From Rostratula benghalensis (taxonomy: Eukaryota > Chordata > Aves > Charadriiformes > Rostratulidae), in assembly GCA_013399305.1 (NCBI GenBank), contig VXAI01000645.1, positions 92,157-156,156 of the forward strand: a DNA stretch of 64,000 nucleotides, in the 5' to 3' direction. Both the position numbers and the translations under genes were made by a program. Shown one piece after another: positions 38,833 through 50,265 of the stretch (position 1 is the stretch's first letter; each line of letters opens with the position of its first letter). The notes beneath the pieces were generated by a model. That model did not search any database, had not been told where the DNA came from, and worked only from the letters and a program-made list of their open reading frames with translations.

Positions 38833-39471
38833 GGCAGGTTCTCTCCTGGAGATGCAAGTAGCTCCTTTCTGGTTGTGAGACGTCTCTGAGAACCAATGAG
38901 GGTAAACTGGAGAGAGGTGGGGAATAGCAATGCTCCCACCAGCACAATGAACTCAAAACTGGAAATTGCGGTGAAATACGGTCTGACCTTCAAAGTATCG
39001 TTAACACAGAACTGAGATTGGAGGTTTTGGAAGTGATTGAGCATGCCTAGGACTGATGACTGCCTTTGAACCCAACAGGTAGGGGATGCCACATGCACCT
39101 CTCTTACCCTCCAGAACTGGGTGTTTGCCAGAAGGCACATGGTTAATTGGGAATGGCTCCCACCCTTGGTGGCTCGTGAACCTTGGCCAGGGATCCTTTG
39201 GGAGACTGCTGGTCGGTCCTGGCCAGGTGCTTGCCAAGACTGTTTGGGTGGTACATACAAGTGACGTCCAGTGCCCAGGAATGCTCCCTGGCATTAATTT
39301 GTGAGTACGGATGTAGTCTATGATACTGCTTCCTCCGTATTTCTAGTCCAAATTTTCACTTGTAGAGTGGTGGAGCCCCAAGTCCCCGTGTAGAGCAGAG
39401 AGTTTTCAAGGCAGTGGGGAGTCCTTGCATGTGCCCCTATTCTGAACACAAGGCTCTTGCACAAGCCATCC

Positions 39472-39550
39472 TTTCTCTGGCAATAATGAATTACACGACC
39501 TTGGGAAAAGTTATTTAACCTCTCCTCTTAGCCTCCTCGTCCCAAATGGA
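39472..39550 (+). mobile_element. MIR-like core-SINE remnant
   Basis: The words CTCTGGCAATAATGAATTAC, ACGACCTTGGGAAAAG, TTATTTAACCTCTCC and CCCAAATGG follow the order of the MIR core (in the consensus: CTGCCACTTACTAG, TGACCTTGGGCAAG, TTACTTAACCTCTC, then AAAATGG). It is heavily diverged and truncated at both ends. MIR-type SINEs inserted before or early in amniote radiation, so surviving copies in birds are old. Confidence 0.68.
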
Positions 39551-39599
39551 TGTCTCATCAGCATGCTTGCAGTATTCATTATTTAAGAGATAGTACCAC

Positions 39600-39785
39600 T
39601 ATTTAATCTTTGTATTATAGTAGCATCTGGAGGTCTCAGCTGAAAGGCAATATACAAATACAATGTGAAAGACAATTTCTTCTCAGAGACCTGACATTGT
39701 AAGCAGGAAAGCAGCATTGCGGGGTGATATGCTCAAGATCCCACAGGGGAGTAGTATCAAAGCAGTATCTCTCACCTAATTTTGC
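39600..39785 (-). mobile_element. Amniote MIR-like SINE remnant
   Basis: The plus strand reads TTTGTATTATAGTAGCATC, GGAGGTCTCAGCTGA, ATACAAATACAATGTGAAAG and CAGAGACCTGACATTGTAAG. It ends with GGTGATATGCTCAAGATCCC, the reverse of the core-SINE sequence GACCTTGGGCAAGTCACTTCACC. The same word order occurs in amniote MIR-family SINEs that are abundant in turtles and crocodilians. It sits 50 bp from a MIR-like piece in the opposite orientation. Confidence 0.75.
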
Positions 39786-40368
39786 AACTGCTGAAATAAC
39801 ACAGCTGATACAACCTTCACATATATAAACAACAGTATATACTAAAGAACGGTGCGTACTTTATGAAAGAATATTTGTGATAGCCCTGAGAAGCTCAGCT
39901 GGGTTAGAGAACAGTTGTCCAGAGGACAGATACAGGCAAAAACATCACTTAAAGCAGATATAAGGTGTCAATATGGTTCTTCAGAAGGCCTGCTTTGAAA
40001 GATTATGATTTGAGATGAAACTGACGATGCAGTGTTCCTGTCAGCTCTATATTCTGCTACTGAATGAAGCAGGGTGATATTACTCAGTTAAAACGTTTTT
40101 CCACTGAAAACTAAAGTGTTTTGTAAATTCATGAACGTTTTGCCAAACGGCACATAGTGGAAAATACATTAGAAAATATTGCTAAGCATTCAAAATATTT
40201 GGCCAGGTCAATTTGTAAATTAAACTTCTCAATTTTCCTTTCAAAACCAGTTTTAAGAATTGTTTAAAAAGCTAAAAATTGTTGTGGATTTTATTTTTAA
40301 GTTGAAAAAAATGTGGTGCTAAATGAAAAAAAAAAGATACAATTTTTTTTCCAAATTCTTTATTTCCT

Positions 40369-40408
40369 GACAAGTGTTTGGAAGATGGACAATGACCAAA
40401 GTGTGTAA
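40369..40408 (+). repeat. Diverged local duplicate, copy 1
   Basis: This 40-bp stretch aligns with 41414-41454: 36 of 41 aligned columns match, with one gap. It begins GACAAGTG, has GGA..ATGGACAA in the middle and ends CAAAGTGTGTAA. The flanks do not obviously match. It is either a small local duplication or two fragments of one unrecognised old repeat. Confidence 0.6.
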
Positions 40409-41413
40409 TACCAAAAGGTATTGTGTTTTGAATTATTTGTAGTTTATAGGTTATTTTTTGCAGAATTACACTTAATATTTTCAGGCAGGCTCTCTGAGTC
40501 TCACATTCAATGAATGTTAATGGCTGTCTCAGTACTTTACTGTCTTGGTTAATAAAGATATCTGTACTAAGGAGAGAATGTAATAATGTGTTCTGAGCAG
40601 GGTGCTCATTCTAAAAAGCTTTCCAGATCTGCTCCAAATCCAAGCAAGGTATTGTCTTTTTACATTGTATTTTATATTTCTGGTTAATTTCTAATTCAAA
40701 TAGTCACATAAAATTGCATTCCTCCCCTTTTGTTTTGTCAAACTCTGTCACGGCTTGTTCCCTATACTCATGAACGTGGCATCTTCCAAGCAAAACCCTG
40801 GTGGTTTTTTGGAGACAAAAGTGAATTTTGTCCAAAGCCATCTGAGGTCAAAATGGAAACGTTATGTAATCAGGGATGTTTGGATCCATCTCCGACTCTG
40901 TGACAGCACTGAAGGTGCTCTTTGACTGATGAAGCTGCTCTGTAAGGTAGCAATGAATCTGTTAATAAAATTGCAAAATGTAGCCTGAGAGCAAACTCTT
41001 TTATTTCTCTGGATAATAAGTCCTTCGAAGTTTATAACCTGGCAGTGGCTCATCTGGCACACGGGATGTTTGGCAGGAACCTGGATATGCCCATTAGACA
41101 TAAAAAAAAGCCCTACCAATGTCACTCTGCTGGCATGAAATGGGGTGGCTGTAAAAGTGAGAATTGTCAACTTTGTTGAATTTTAATGGTGGCTTTCTTT
41201 ATTATTTTGTTACTTTTTGCCTTACGTGGAGTACAGCAAGGTGTACTACCTGCATGAAGAAACAAGCAGCAATATGTACATTTTGCAATCAGAGCACAGA
41301 GTAAGACCCACCCCTCCAGAAAAAAAAAAAAACAAAACCTCCAACATATTTATCTTCAAGTTGTTCAGTTGCCTTTCAGGGAACTACTCACTCTTACAGG
41401 AAACATTTCTTTG

Positions 41414-41454
41414 GACAAGTGGTTGGAAAATGGACAAAGGAACAAAGTGTGTAA
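41414..41454 (+). repeat. Diverged local duplicate, copy 2
   Basis: The partner of the motif at 40369-40408, in the same orientation and about 1.05 kb downstream. It carries one inserted G and four substitutions relative to copy 1. Confidence 0.6.
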
Positions 41455-44400
41455 GTAGGATCTTTCTCAAATTTGCAGAGAAGGCTACCAGCAAAACCAA
41501 CAGGCACCAGTCTCCTGTTCATGCGTTGTCCTTTCATCCAGTTGTCTCTCTTGGCTGATGAATTTTATTCTAGATTTGGTCTGGATTCCCTACACTAAGA
41601 GCTACATGGAGGAAATGAAAGAGAAAAATTCATCTCCAGACATCTTTTACAGAGAACCTCAGTGCAAGGGAATAACCAGGGACTCTCAGCATGAAGTTGT
41701 CCTAATTCAATTAATCCTCATCCACCACATTATTTCGGATGGTCTGGCATTATCATGATGTTCCATTGTAGTCAATGGCAATGAGCATAGCCTGGGAATT
41801 AAAGATATGGAGAAGGTCTGTCCTGAAAAAAGATGTTTCCCTGAACCGTGGCACAGCTTTCTCAGTCAATGTTTAATTTGGGTTTGTTCTGTTTTGTCAG
41901 TCAAGGCACCTGCGTGTGTTCACAGCCAGAGGACTAACATCAGAGTGGGGGTGAAATGGGATGAAATGCCACATGCAGGAAGTGGCTTCTGGCTTTCCAG
42001 CATCAGCTTCCCAGGCTCTGGTCCGCCTTCCTATCGCCCAGAGCGGTATCTTTACAAGGCTCTCACCAGCAGCAGTTGTTTGGCCGTGGTTCACATTATG
42101 CAATGCTGAACAAAGAGTTTTCCAGCACAGAATAAAGTAAACCCACGTCAGGACATCTTGGCTTTGAATGATTGCAGAGCAACAGTGGAATGGAGCCTTC
42201 CCTCTTCTAATGCCCAGGCTCATTGATCACCTTTCTTAACCCCTCCACTTGGTCCATTCAGTATAGTTTAGCAAATAGTATTTCAGAACATGGCTATTCT
42301 TTCTTGGTGTCTTGCTGGGAAGCTACACAGTGAGGCTGGGTTAAAAAAGAAAGCAGCTGTGAGCCTGCATTATTTAATACTGCAAAATATTTTGAGATAC
42401 AGTTTATACCACTGGCCTTCGGTACATGAGGAAATTGTAAGACAAAGGTCTCCCCATAATATCTCCTTTTCAGCTGTGCTAGAGCATAGAGTAAAAACTT
42501 CAGGAGTGGTCGAAAATTACCCATCGAAAATGTTTGCAATAAAGGTATTTCCTCATTTTCTGATTTCTATGGAGCAGGGGGTTTCAAAAAGTCAAATGCC
42601 TGCTCTTCTGAATACTTCCACTACAAATATGGTCTGGAGGGCTTGGGAAACTGCAGACAAGTCTGCATTTTCCATTATCTACCTTATCTATGATAATTCT
42701 CTGTTTCCAAGAACTCCTATGACAAACCGCTTATTTTAAAAAGAAATCATGATGCCTCATAGAGGAAGATGGAACTCAATGGCAAAACGTGATGTGGTCA
42801 TAAAAATGAGAGCCACATTTCCTTATAAAAGCATCTGGGTTATCTAAGAACATATTTGGGAGGTTTAGATTATTTTAAAGAAGGCATTTGAATACCTGCT
42901 AATCATCAAAGCATTTAGTGTCTGAACTGGAAAAATAACATTTAAATGAATTTGGATCCACATAGTTCACTTCTGTATTAAAAGTGGAAAGATGATCAAA
43001 TCATCAAGCTCCCGCTGACACAGCTGAACCAATGCTAACACAGCTGGGAATTTTTTCCTGAAATTCCCTAGTGTGAAAAGGCTGCAGATACGCTACCACT
43101 AATATCTCAGAATTTAACACTCCCAGGCTTTGGGGAAATGCAATTCAAACGTAAAATTAGATCTGTATGGTGGTTCAAAACTTAGATATGCATTTTTCAG
43201 TCCAAACTAATATCTAATTTAAAACCATTCTAGGGGAGGTAAATTTAAATATAATGAGTAAAGTGCATTGCATTACGGGTAAGATAACTTCAAAATGAAA
43301 AAAGGAAAAGCAGTACCAAGAAATTAAATGTTCTCTTAAGTATCTTCCATGTCCACAAATTAACTTAGTTTTTCGTATTTTGACTCATTAAAGATTTTTA
43401 TACCAAATGCTTTCAAGGTTACAAGCAGCTTTCTCTGTTTATTAAGTTTTTCTCAGCCATCAGAATCTTGATGAACCGTGCAATCTGTATTACAGTTACT
43501 TCATATCTGGCTTTGCTGAAGTTTGAGCAGCAACAGTAAATGCTTGTTGCTTTTAAATAATTAACGTATGTATCTGTCTGTCCTCTTCATGTCATAACAT
43601 TTTGTATATTTCTGAATATTCTGGAGTGTGGACTTCTACTAGGAATTTAAGAATAAGTGTATCTTTAAAAGATTATTGACGAATACTCTGCAAAGATTAG
43701 TCAACCTAGAAATTTTTTAGAAGAACAAATGAGAGGATGTTTATTTATTGCTAGAAAAAGTACTGTGATGTGGAAAAGAAAAGTGACTTGTCTTAAATTT
43801 AAGATTAACTTTATCCCCTTAGCTTGAGCCTTTAATCTGTAGAAAAGCCTGGGGATTTATGAGTGTTAACAGACCTGAATTTTTTATTTCTTCTTTCCTT
43901 TTACTTGTTCATTTTCCATCTGTGTGTCCCCTAAGAACCTGAGAGCAATGATTGAAAGGAAAGACATGGTGATTTATCTGATACATCTCTATTCTGCCAC
44001 ACAGGGAGCAATACAGTTAAAACCAAGGTGATTGCTAATGGTTGAACTGAACATAAAGTTTTGAAATGCAGTGGCACTGCGTTTGCACCTGATAGCCATA
44101 CCTGGAAATGCACAGATTTTTAAATGAGCACTGTTAATCTTACAGAACTGTGTCTGTCTATGCCCGAGAGGTAATCCACATCCTTTGGTGTTCAGGATGC
44201 TGAAAGAAATTTTTCCTCTTGCCAATCAGATTGCTAAAGAGCATTTTTCTAAATGTGAACTTAAATGTTTGTTCATATTTCAATAAAGTATATGTTGAAA
44301 TATGCATTTACGTTTTTTTTAGCATGCTGAATATTCTTCATTGAAAAAGAAACAAAGCATTGTTTTGTCGTTCATACAGTTTTCTGCTATGCAAATTTTG

Positions 44401-44696
44401 ATTTTGATTTTCTAATAGACAAAGCAACTGAAGCAAAGTCTTCATAAGATTCATACTCTTATTACTGGGCTGTTGTGAAAAGGTCTATCCTATTTTTCCT
44501 GGCAGAATCCTCCTCTAATACCTGCATTTAAAGAATTTTGAGATTATTTGCAAGTCATTTTTTTCCAAGAAATGACACCAGGTTCTGCATCCTAATTTAA
44601 TTGAAGAATTCAAAGAGAAGGTGAGGATTTAGATACTTCTGTGCTTCATGTTTCTTATTAAAGCAACTTCCAATCCAGTAACACCTGTTTTTTTTA

Positions 44697-44707
44697 GGGG
44701 GGGGGGG
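44697..44707 (+). repeat. G11 homopolymer with nearby G runs
   Basis: Eleven G residues after a T8 run, followed by AGGG and CAGGG. The G-run spacing could form a G-quadruplex. It is prone to sequencing error. Confidence 0.88.
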
Positions 44708-45785
44708 AGGGCAGGGAATCATTCTAGTAAGCAGGTTTCCATGTGCTCATATAGATATTTTATGTCCTAACACTTGGATTCCAAACTGAATGTTATGCCT
44801 AGGATTTATGTTATGTAACATCTGACCTGTTAACACCCGCATTCCTTAATGAACCTGGTCCAAAAGAGGCCAGACAGCTGCTTGTCCTTGCAAATTCACT
44901 GAAATAAACTAGAAATTATTCCAGTAAATTTGATGGACTTGAATGGTGGTAGGAGAGCATAGTTTATAGTGCTGGATTGGGTCTTTCAAAACACGTGCAA
45001 TTAGCACCTGATTGATCTAGGAGAAGCAATTTAATAACTAATGAATATTTGAGAGACTTGCTGCAGGAATGTAAATGCACTGGAAATAGATTCACTCAAA
45101 AACAAATGGGATAACATAAATTAGTGGAGGCAAAGAATAAAAAATTCATCAACATACAGACAGTAATGAAAAAGATTGTTTTATATTCAAGAACAGCATC
45201 TTTTTTTCTGAAATGTATTTTCTGGGAAGTTCCAAAAAAAGCTTTTCCTCTTATGTCTTATATTATCTGCTTATTTGGATCATCCTGAACAATTGCAGGC
45301 TTCCAGTACTCAAATCTCACTTACTGAAGCACCTGCAAGCTTCAGTTTGCATTCTTTTACAACAATCCAATAGGTATATGGAAAATGCCTGTTTTGTTGT
45401 TAAGATAAAACCAAGCATTTGCTGGGAACCTCTGTTGCATACAGATGAATGTTGAGTGAATAAGGATTTATATTTTCATTCCCCCATCTCACCATTTCCT
45501 CCCCAGGCTCATAAATTGCAGCAAAAAGGAAAAAAAAAATAACGTAGGTTTTCTTAATTGCTGATTTTACCATGTTTGATCTTATATCCTGTAGAAGAAC
45601 AGAATGTTTAACTGTGGCTTTAGATTAAGTGAATATCCACAAAACAGAAGAAAAAAAATATCTGAAGATTCAAGTAACCTGTGTGACATGAACATAAAAT
45701 GAGGGATTAACGGGTTTCAAATAGAACACATTAAATATACCTCTTTTCTGAAATAAATGTTTCTAAACCTCACCACACATTTTAA

Positions 45786-45851
45786 AAGAGCAGGGGAAAA
45801 AGAAAGGGAAGAGTGTGAGGAGGAAGGTACAGGGAAAGGGAATGAGAGAAC
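45786..45851 (+). repeat. GA-rich low-complexity tract
   Basis: The plus strand is nearly all A and G (GGGGAAAAAGAAAGGGAAG, GAGGAGGAAGG and similar words). No element was recognised. Confidence 0.7.
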
Positions 45852-46088
45852 ATCTTTGCCAAATCAAAGCAGAATAAAAGCTGGAAGGAGTTTTCTGTTA
45901 TAGCCTCAGTGATGTTACTCTTGTAATTCTATTTGGAAGTGGGAAAAATAATTGCTTTTTCAACTTTGAACCCTTGCCATTCATTTCTGTACTGTGACCT
46001 CAATAGTCTGTCTGACTGCCAGCCTGTTGAGGTACAAGCCAAACAGTGGGAAATGACACAGCAGAAATCAAATTGCATGAGTCATTTA

Positions 46089-46100
46089 TTTTTTTTTTTT
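46089..46100 (+). repeat. T12 homopolymer
   Basis: Twelve T residues between CATTTA and ATTTCC. Confidence 0.8.
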
Positions 46101-47164
46101 ATTTCCTTTATGTTCCTTATATAATTCTGATGGCAGCAGAGCTAAAGTTAATGAACAGTAGTAAAAGCATCTGCTGTAGCTGTGTCAGTAGATTCACCTC
46201 CATGTTCACAAATGCAGCTCTGCAAAATTTATCCAAGGTCTCTTTGAAACAAGTTTTTAAATGAGGTGAAAAGTATCAGAATTATACGGCTCATGAAGGA
46301 GCCATATAGTGTTGTGGTACCACCAATAAATGCTGACGTTTCCTCATTAGTAACTACAATAGAAGTGGGTAAAAAAAATTTGGAAATTCAAGTGGTTTCC
46401 ATCCCCATTAGGCTATTATAAAATATTTACAAGGTTAAGCAAAGTGAGCAATTGGAGCACTGTGAAATGTCCACTGTGCCTTTTACCCAGATTACTAAGG
46501 GCAAGTATCACCTTCTCCCCTTCAGGGGTGCCAAGACTTTCAAAAGTAAAAAAGAAAAGCCCCATCGGATTAGTTTCCGGGCTTTGCAGCAGGAGGCATT
46601 GCTTGTACTTAATTGCTCAGTTTCATTATTCATGGGCTAAGAGTAAAGTGCTCAGGCGAAAGAAAGTGACGAGGGTTGGGGCACTACAGGGAAGATATTT
46701 AAGGGCTGATTCAATAAAATACTTTCTAATAACTTATGAAAAATTAATTTCCTAAAAGAGGAAATACCAAGTATCTACTTAATTTGTGTGTGTTGGTATT
46801 GTCATGTGCAATCCATGTAAGGAAGACCATGGGGGACCAATTGCTTTCCCATGGGAATCACATGAGTAAGGGTAGGGGTTTGTTTCTGCTTTAATTTCAG
46901 CACCTGCTCCTGGAAATTAAGGAGTGAAAGTGCTCTAATAGCTCAAATTCCCACAAACGGTCCATTGCAGAGATCTTTCTCCCTCATACGGATGCAAATA
47001 GTGGTACCAGCAGGGTAGCAGGATGCTGGGCCAGGGGTCAGGAGCTTCTTGATTATTCTGAGCTTTGTTCATCAGGTTCCTTAGGCCTAAATCCTTCTAT
47101 GAGAAATCTAAATCCAGTCCTCTTTCTTGGCTCAGACTGACCTGGGGAGCTGCTTGTCTGAATA

Positions 47165-47235
47165 CTTTGGCTTGGGAAATCTGCTTATGCACATTTGCCT
47201 TGATTTCCTAGTATGAAAATAAAGATAATTAAATG
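47165..47235 (+). mobile_element. Possible MIR-like SINE trace
   Basis: GGCTTGGGAAATCTGCTTA followed by GCCTTGATTTCC and GAAAATAAAGATAAT resembles the MIR order TGACCTTGGGCAAG, GCCTCAGTTTCC, AAAATGGGGATAAT. The match is partial and could be chance. Confidence 0.35.
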
Positions 47236-48094
47236 TAAGTGAATAGGAGCAGATTCAATAAAGATGTGGCTACGTAAAATCAGGTATAGATCTAATGTAA
47301 GTGTCTATGTTATAAAAGTGTGACCTTGAGTCTTCCCTTCAGTTACTACTTATCCCTGAAAGAGATCAGATGTCACGGACACTTGGTGTCTGCCGTGCAT
47401 CCAGAGATCTCTTGAGCCTATGCCCAGAAGCACCTCAGTCTGTGACACAGAATATCCATCATGACTAAATTCATTGTGGTTCAGAAATGGGATTTGTGTA
47501 TTTCTCAACTGAGGCTCTGACCAGAGGCATATCAAATTGGATTCCACTAAAAGTACATCTGATATTTTGACTCAGTTTTGAATATTTTTCTGCACACTTG
47601 AGCAAAAAATGCAGAGACATCTCCATGGTAGAGATTGTTTTAACCTGATACATAGTGAGGTGGTGAAAATGGAGAGGGAATCTAAGCTACTTACCCTCTA
47701 ACTACTCTCAGTAGGTTCAAGAGTTGCATTATCTCCAAGAATGCTATGGGAGAGGTTGGCTAGAAAAGTGGCCTCAGGTCCCCCACCCTCCATTAGAAAG
47801 CAACTATCTTGCTTTTAACCATCTGACCATACTTCATATTCTTTACATTAGCAACCTAAAAGTATGGTTGTGGCAAGACAGCGTTAGACAGGTTCTCTGC
47901 TCAGAGAGGTTCGTCTTAAGATTGCTAGAGTAACACAGAGGTATAACTTGAGGTCAAAGGGGGACTGGGAAAGGTCATGCTTTGTGTTGTGTGATGGGAG
48001 AGCAAGACACTCCATCCTACCTTCATATCACTGCAGAAACCAGTGGAAACCTGAGGAAACCAAAGAAAAGAGGAATATTGTCACTAGTCATGCT

Positions 48095-48108
48095 CACACA
48101 CACACACA
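48095..48108 (+). repeat. (CA)7 microsatellite
   Basis: Seven perfect CA units followed by AAAAATAGG. Confidence 0.88.
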
Positions 48109-49033
48109 AAAATAGGAAGTCATTTCCATTCAGCTCCTTTTAGGAAATCTCCCAAGACCTTTGCTTTAATGAATTTTGAACAGATACAGGCACCTGAAAA
48201 GCACTTTATTTAGGAGATTACTCTATTCCTAGTTTTCCTGGTGAGTGTAACAGGCAATTCCCTCTTCAGTGTGTCAGCCTTAGGCATTTCCCTTGCAGAA
48301 AGTGCAGATAATTTTTAAGACTTCTATGGTGTACCTTATTCTTCTCAAACAGTGTGTAAGGAGTTGAGGAATCTGCTTCAGTTCTCCGGATCCAAGCTTC
48401 AGGAAGGCCAAACATCAATTTCTCTAAGCACGTGGGAGCCAACCTGGGCCCTGTCTCAGATTTCTATCTGGTTTTGTTTCCTTTACGGTTCAAGGCTTTC
48501 TAGCTATAAATATCACAGAAGTAACTAAGTAATACAAATTACAAGTACTTTTACAGCCTTAGGATTGACAGCTAAAGAAAGTACATAGTTTTATCATGGC
48601 CATTGCTTGCTTGAATCTGTGGAGTGAACACCGACTCTTGACACTACTGCTGAGAATGGGCGTACAATGCGGAGATCTACAGGACAGCAGAGTGATGGGA
48701 TGATGTAGGGGCTCCCAAGACCAATCTGTGGGGTGATGAGGACGATATCACACTGCCTTTTAATTCTCATGGGTTGGTGGGAGCTCCTGGGAACACAGCT
48801 GACCTCCAGCACAGGTCACAGCTGCTCAAATGTGCTCCGTGGCTCATGTTTGCTGTAGGTGTAAGGTTGTTACAGCAGAGGAGGCAGCTGACATGTAAGG
48901 AGTTATGGCTCCATTGCTGCAGAGGTCAGGGATCTCCAGCTCTTTGGTCTACATGCTGCTAGTCCTTGCAAACAAAATGTTTAATGCAGTAGCCTGGAAA
49001 TCATAATGCTGATGGCATTCTTTTCTTTCTTTC

Positions 49034-49059
49034 TTTTTTTTTTTTTTTTTTTTTTTTTT
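49034..49059 (+). repeat. T26 homopolymer with (TTTC)n lead
   Basis: The longest homopolymer in the window: 26 T residues preceded by three TTTC-type units and ended by CCCTAAAG. Confidence 0.92.
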
Positions 49060-49194
49060 CCCTAAAGCTCAAAATGGGTTGGATTTGGTTTGCAACTTCC
49101 TCCAAAATTCTGAACCACAGCAATAATAAAAAAGGGATCATTACTTACAGTTTTGTATCCCTTTCATCCAGAATTTTCTGGATGCAACATAAGC

Positions 49195-49366
49195 ATTTGT
49201 TAACTCATAGCCTCATGATAGCACTGAGTTATAGCTATTTAACAGATAGAAGATTGATACCAAGAGATTAAGCAACTGGGTTATTTTCACAGAGGGAGTG
49301 ACTGCAGAGCCAGCGATGAAAAGATGCCAGAAATTCTGGTATTATGCACTTCTAAACCATTGCACA
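49195..49366 (-). mobile_element. MIR-like core-SINE remnant
   Basis: The plus strand runs TAACTCATAGCCTCATGATAG, CTATTTAACAGATAGAAG, AAGAGATTAAGCAACTGGG, GACTGCAGAGCCAGCGATG and CTTCTAAACCATTGCAC. This is the reverse-complement order of a MIR-type SINE (in the consensus: ATTTTACAGATG, AGAGATTAAGTAACTTG, GGCAGAGCCAGGA, GCTCTAACCATT). Nearly the whole core is traceable, although it is strongly diverged. An old CR1 copy in the same orientation follows about 100 bp downstream. Confidence 0.78.
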
Positions 49367-49468
49367 TCATTCAAAGTCACTGATAAATATTTGCCTTCCC
49401 AAACCCTGAGACACATTGCCCTTCCCTTAAAGTAATGCAGCGTTACCCACTCAATATTGTCTCTTGTA

Positions 49469-50265
49469 ATTCATAGACCCATGGAAGGATATGACTGTGA
49501 AGGGCATCGAGAGGACTTCTGGTCCATTTCCCCAGATTAGTCATTCATGAGAGATACCTGTTAGGACAGGCTGTTTTTCAACAGCACAATGTCCTTAAAG
49601 ACCTCTAATATTAGCGATCTCCCGGCCTCCATCTGTAAAACTTTTCCATTGTTTTTTTTATCCCTAACATTTTTAGTACTTTCATAAAGTCTGACCCACA
49701 TGATTCATCTTGTAATTTAAAACTGTTGTTTCTCATCCTATGCTCTGTGGCCACAAGCACCAGAGGTTCCTCCTCATCCCTTCATAATAACCTTTCACAC
49801 ACTTGAAAACTGTTATCGTGCCCCTCAGCCTCCTCTTCCTTAGGGCCCTTTGATCTCAGGGTCACGTTTCCTTGACTTCTGACTGTTATCACGTCTGCAA
49901 GAGCTCTCTGGCTGGTCTGCAACTTTCTAGAAGGTTATTACCTGAAACCAGACCTGGGCCATACCTGGGGAGACCTGACCACCACCTGCAGTTGACAATA
50001 AACCCAACTGTCTGACTGCAGATCTGCTGCCTCACGAGTTGTTCCGTATCTTCTGTTCTGTGGCTGATAATTCCTTGCCTGAGAGTTGCATTTGTCTCTA
50101 TTGAATTTCATCTTGTTCTTTTCAGCCCATTCTTCCAACCTGTCAAGATGATTTTTGAATTTGAATCCTACCCTCCAATTTACTTGCAGTCCTTCCTAGC
50201 TTCATGTCAGCTGCAAATTTAATAAGTGTATGTTCCATTCCATAACTCAGGTCATATTGCGTAGA
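49469..50265 (-). mobile_element. Ancient CR1/L3-like LINE copy
   Basis: Read on the minus strand, the sequence follows an old CR1/L3 element from the reverse-transcriptase palm to the 3' end. A short GMEHTLIKF stretch leads into the catalytic box, then come EEWAEKNKMKFNRDKC, an RT C-terminal region, a CCTGTC...AACAGG piece and the 3' end near TCCATGGGTCTATGAATT. It is far more diverged than the 11.45 kb copy and has frameshifts and small deletions. This L3-like branch was active long before bird-specific CR1 subfamilies. Confidence 0.85.
49938..50265 (-). pseudogene. Ancient CR1 ORF2 remnant with ruined catalytic box
   Basis: This is the part of the old element that can still be read as reverse transcriptase. 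On the minus strand 50226-50200 reads LIKFAADMK, where the family motif is LIKFADDTK, so the first catalytic aspartate of the FADD box is now alanine. After a disrupted stretch the frame EEWAEKNKMKFNRDKC (from about 50135) matches the usual downstream RT motif. It then drifts out of the family sequence because of indels. It cannot encode an active enzyme. Confidence 0.8.

Larger units (their letters stand above)
39786..49033. other. Non-coding mostly unique sequence, no gene seen
   Basis: There is no supported exon. A 41-bp motif occurs twice (40369-40408 and 41414-41454). The stretch also holds a G11 run (44697-44707), a GA-rich tract (45786-45851), a T12 run (46089-46100), a possible MIR trace (47165-47235) and a (CA)7 run (48095-48108). 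The block 46.44-46.70 kb has mixed composition and may be conserved. An open frame of 149 codons at 42290-42739 has no recognisable domain and is treated as chance. Confidence 0.55.

Noticed and set aside
38823..39260. 145-codon open frame, minus strand
   Set aside because: Proline-, serine- and glutamine-rich low-information protein with competing frames on both strands, lying in the CpG-richer region where stop codons are rarer.
42290..42739. 149-codon open frame, plus strand
   Set aside because: No recognisable domain, no splice or promoter context, and an overlapping frame on the opposite strand.
43791..43804. 14-bp palindrome TCTTAAATTTAAGA
   Set aside because: A few palindromes of this length are expected by chance and it has no known motif.
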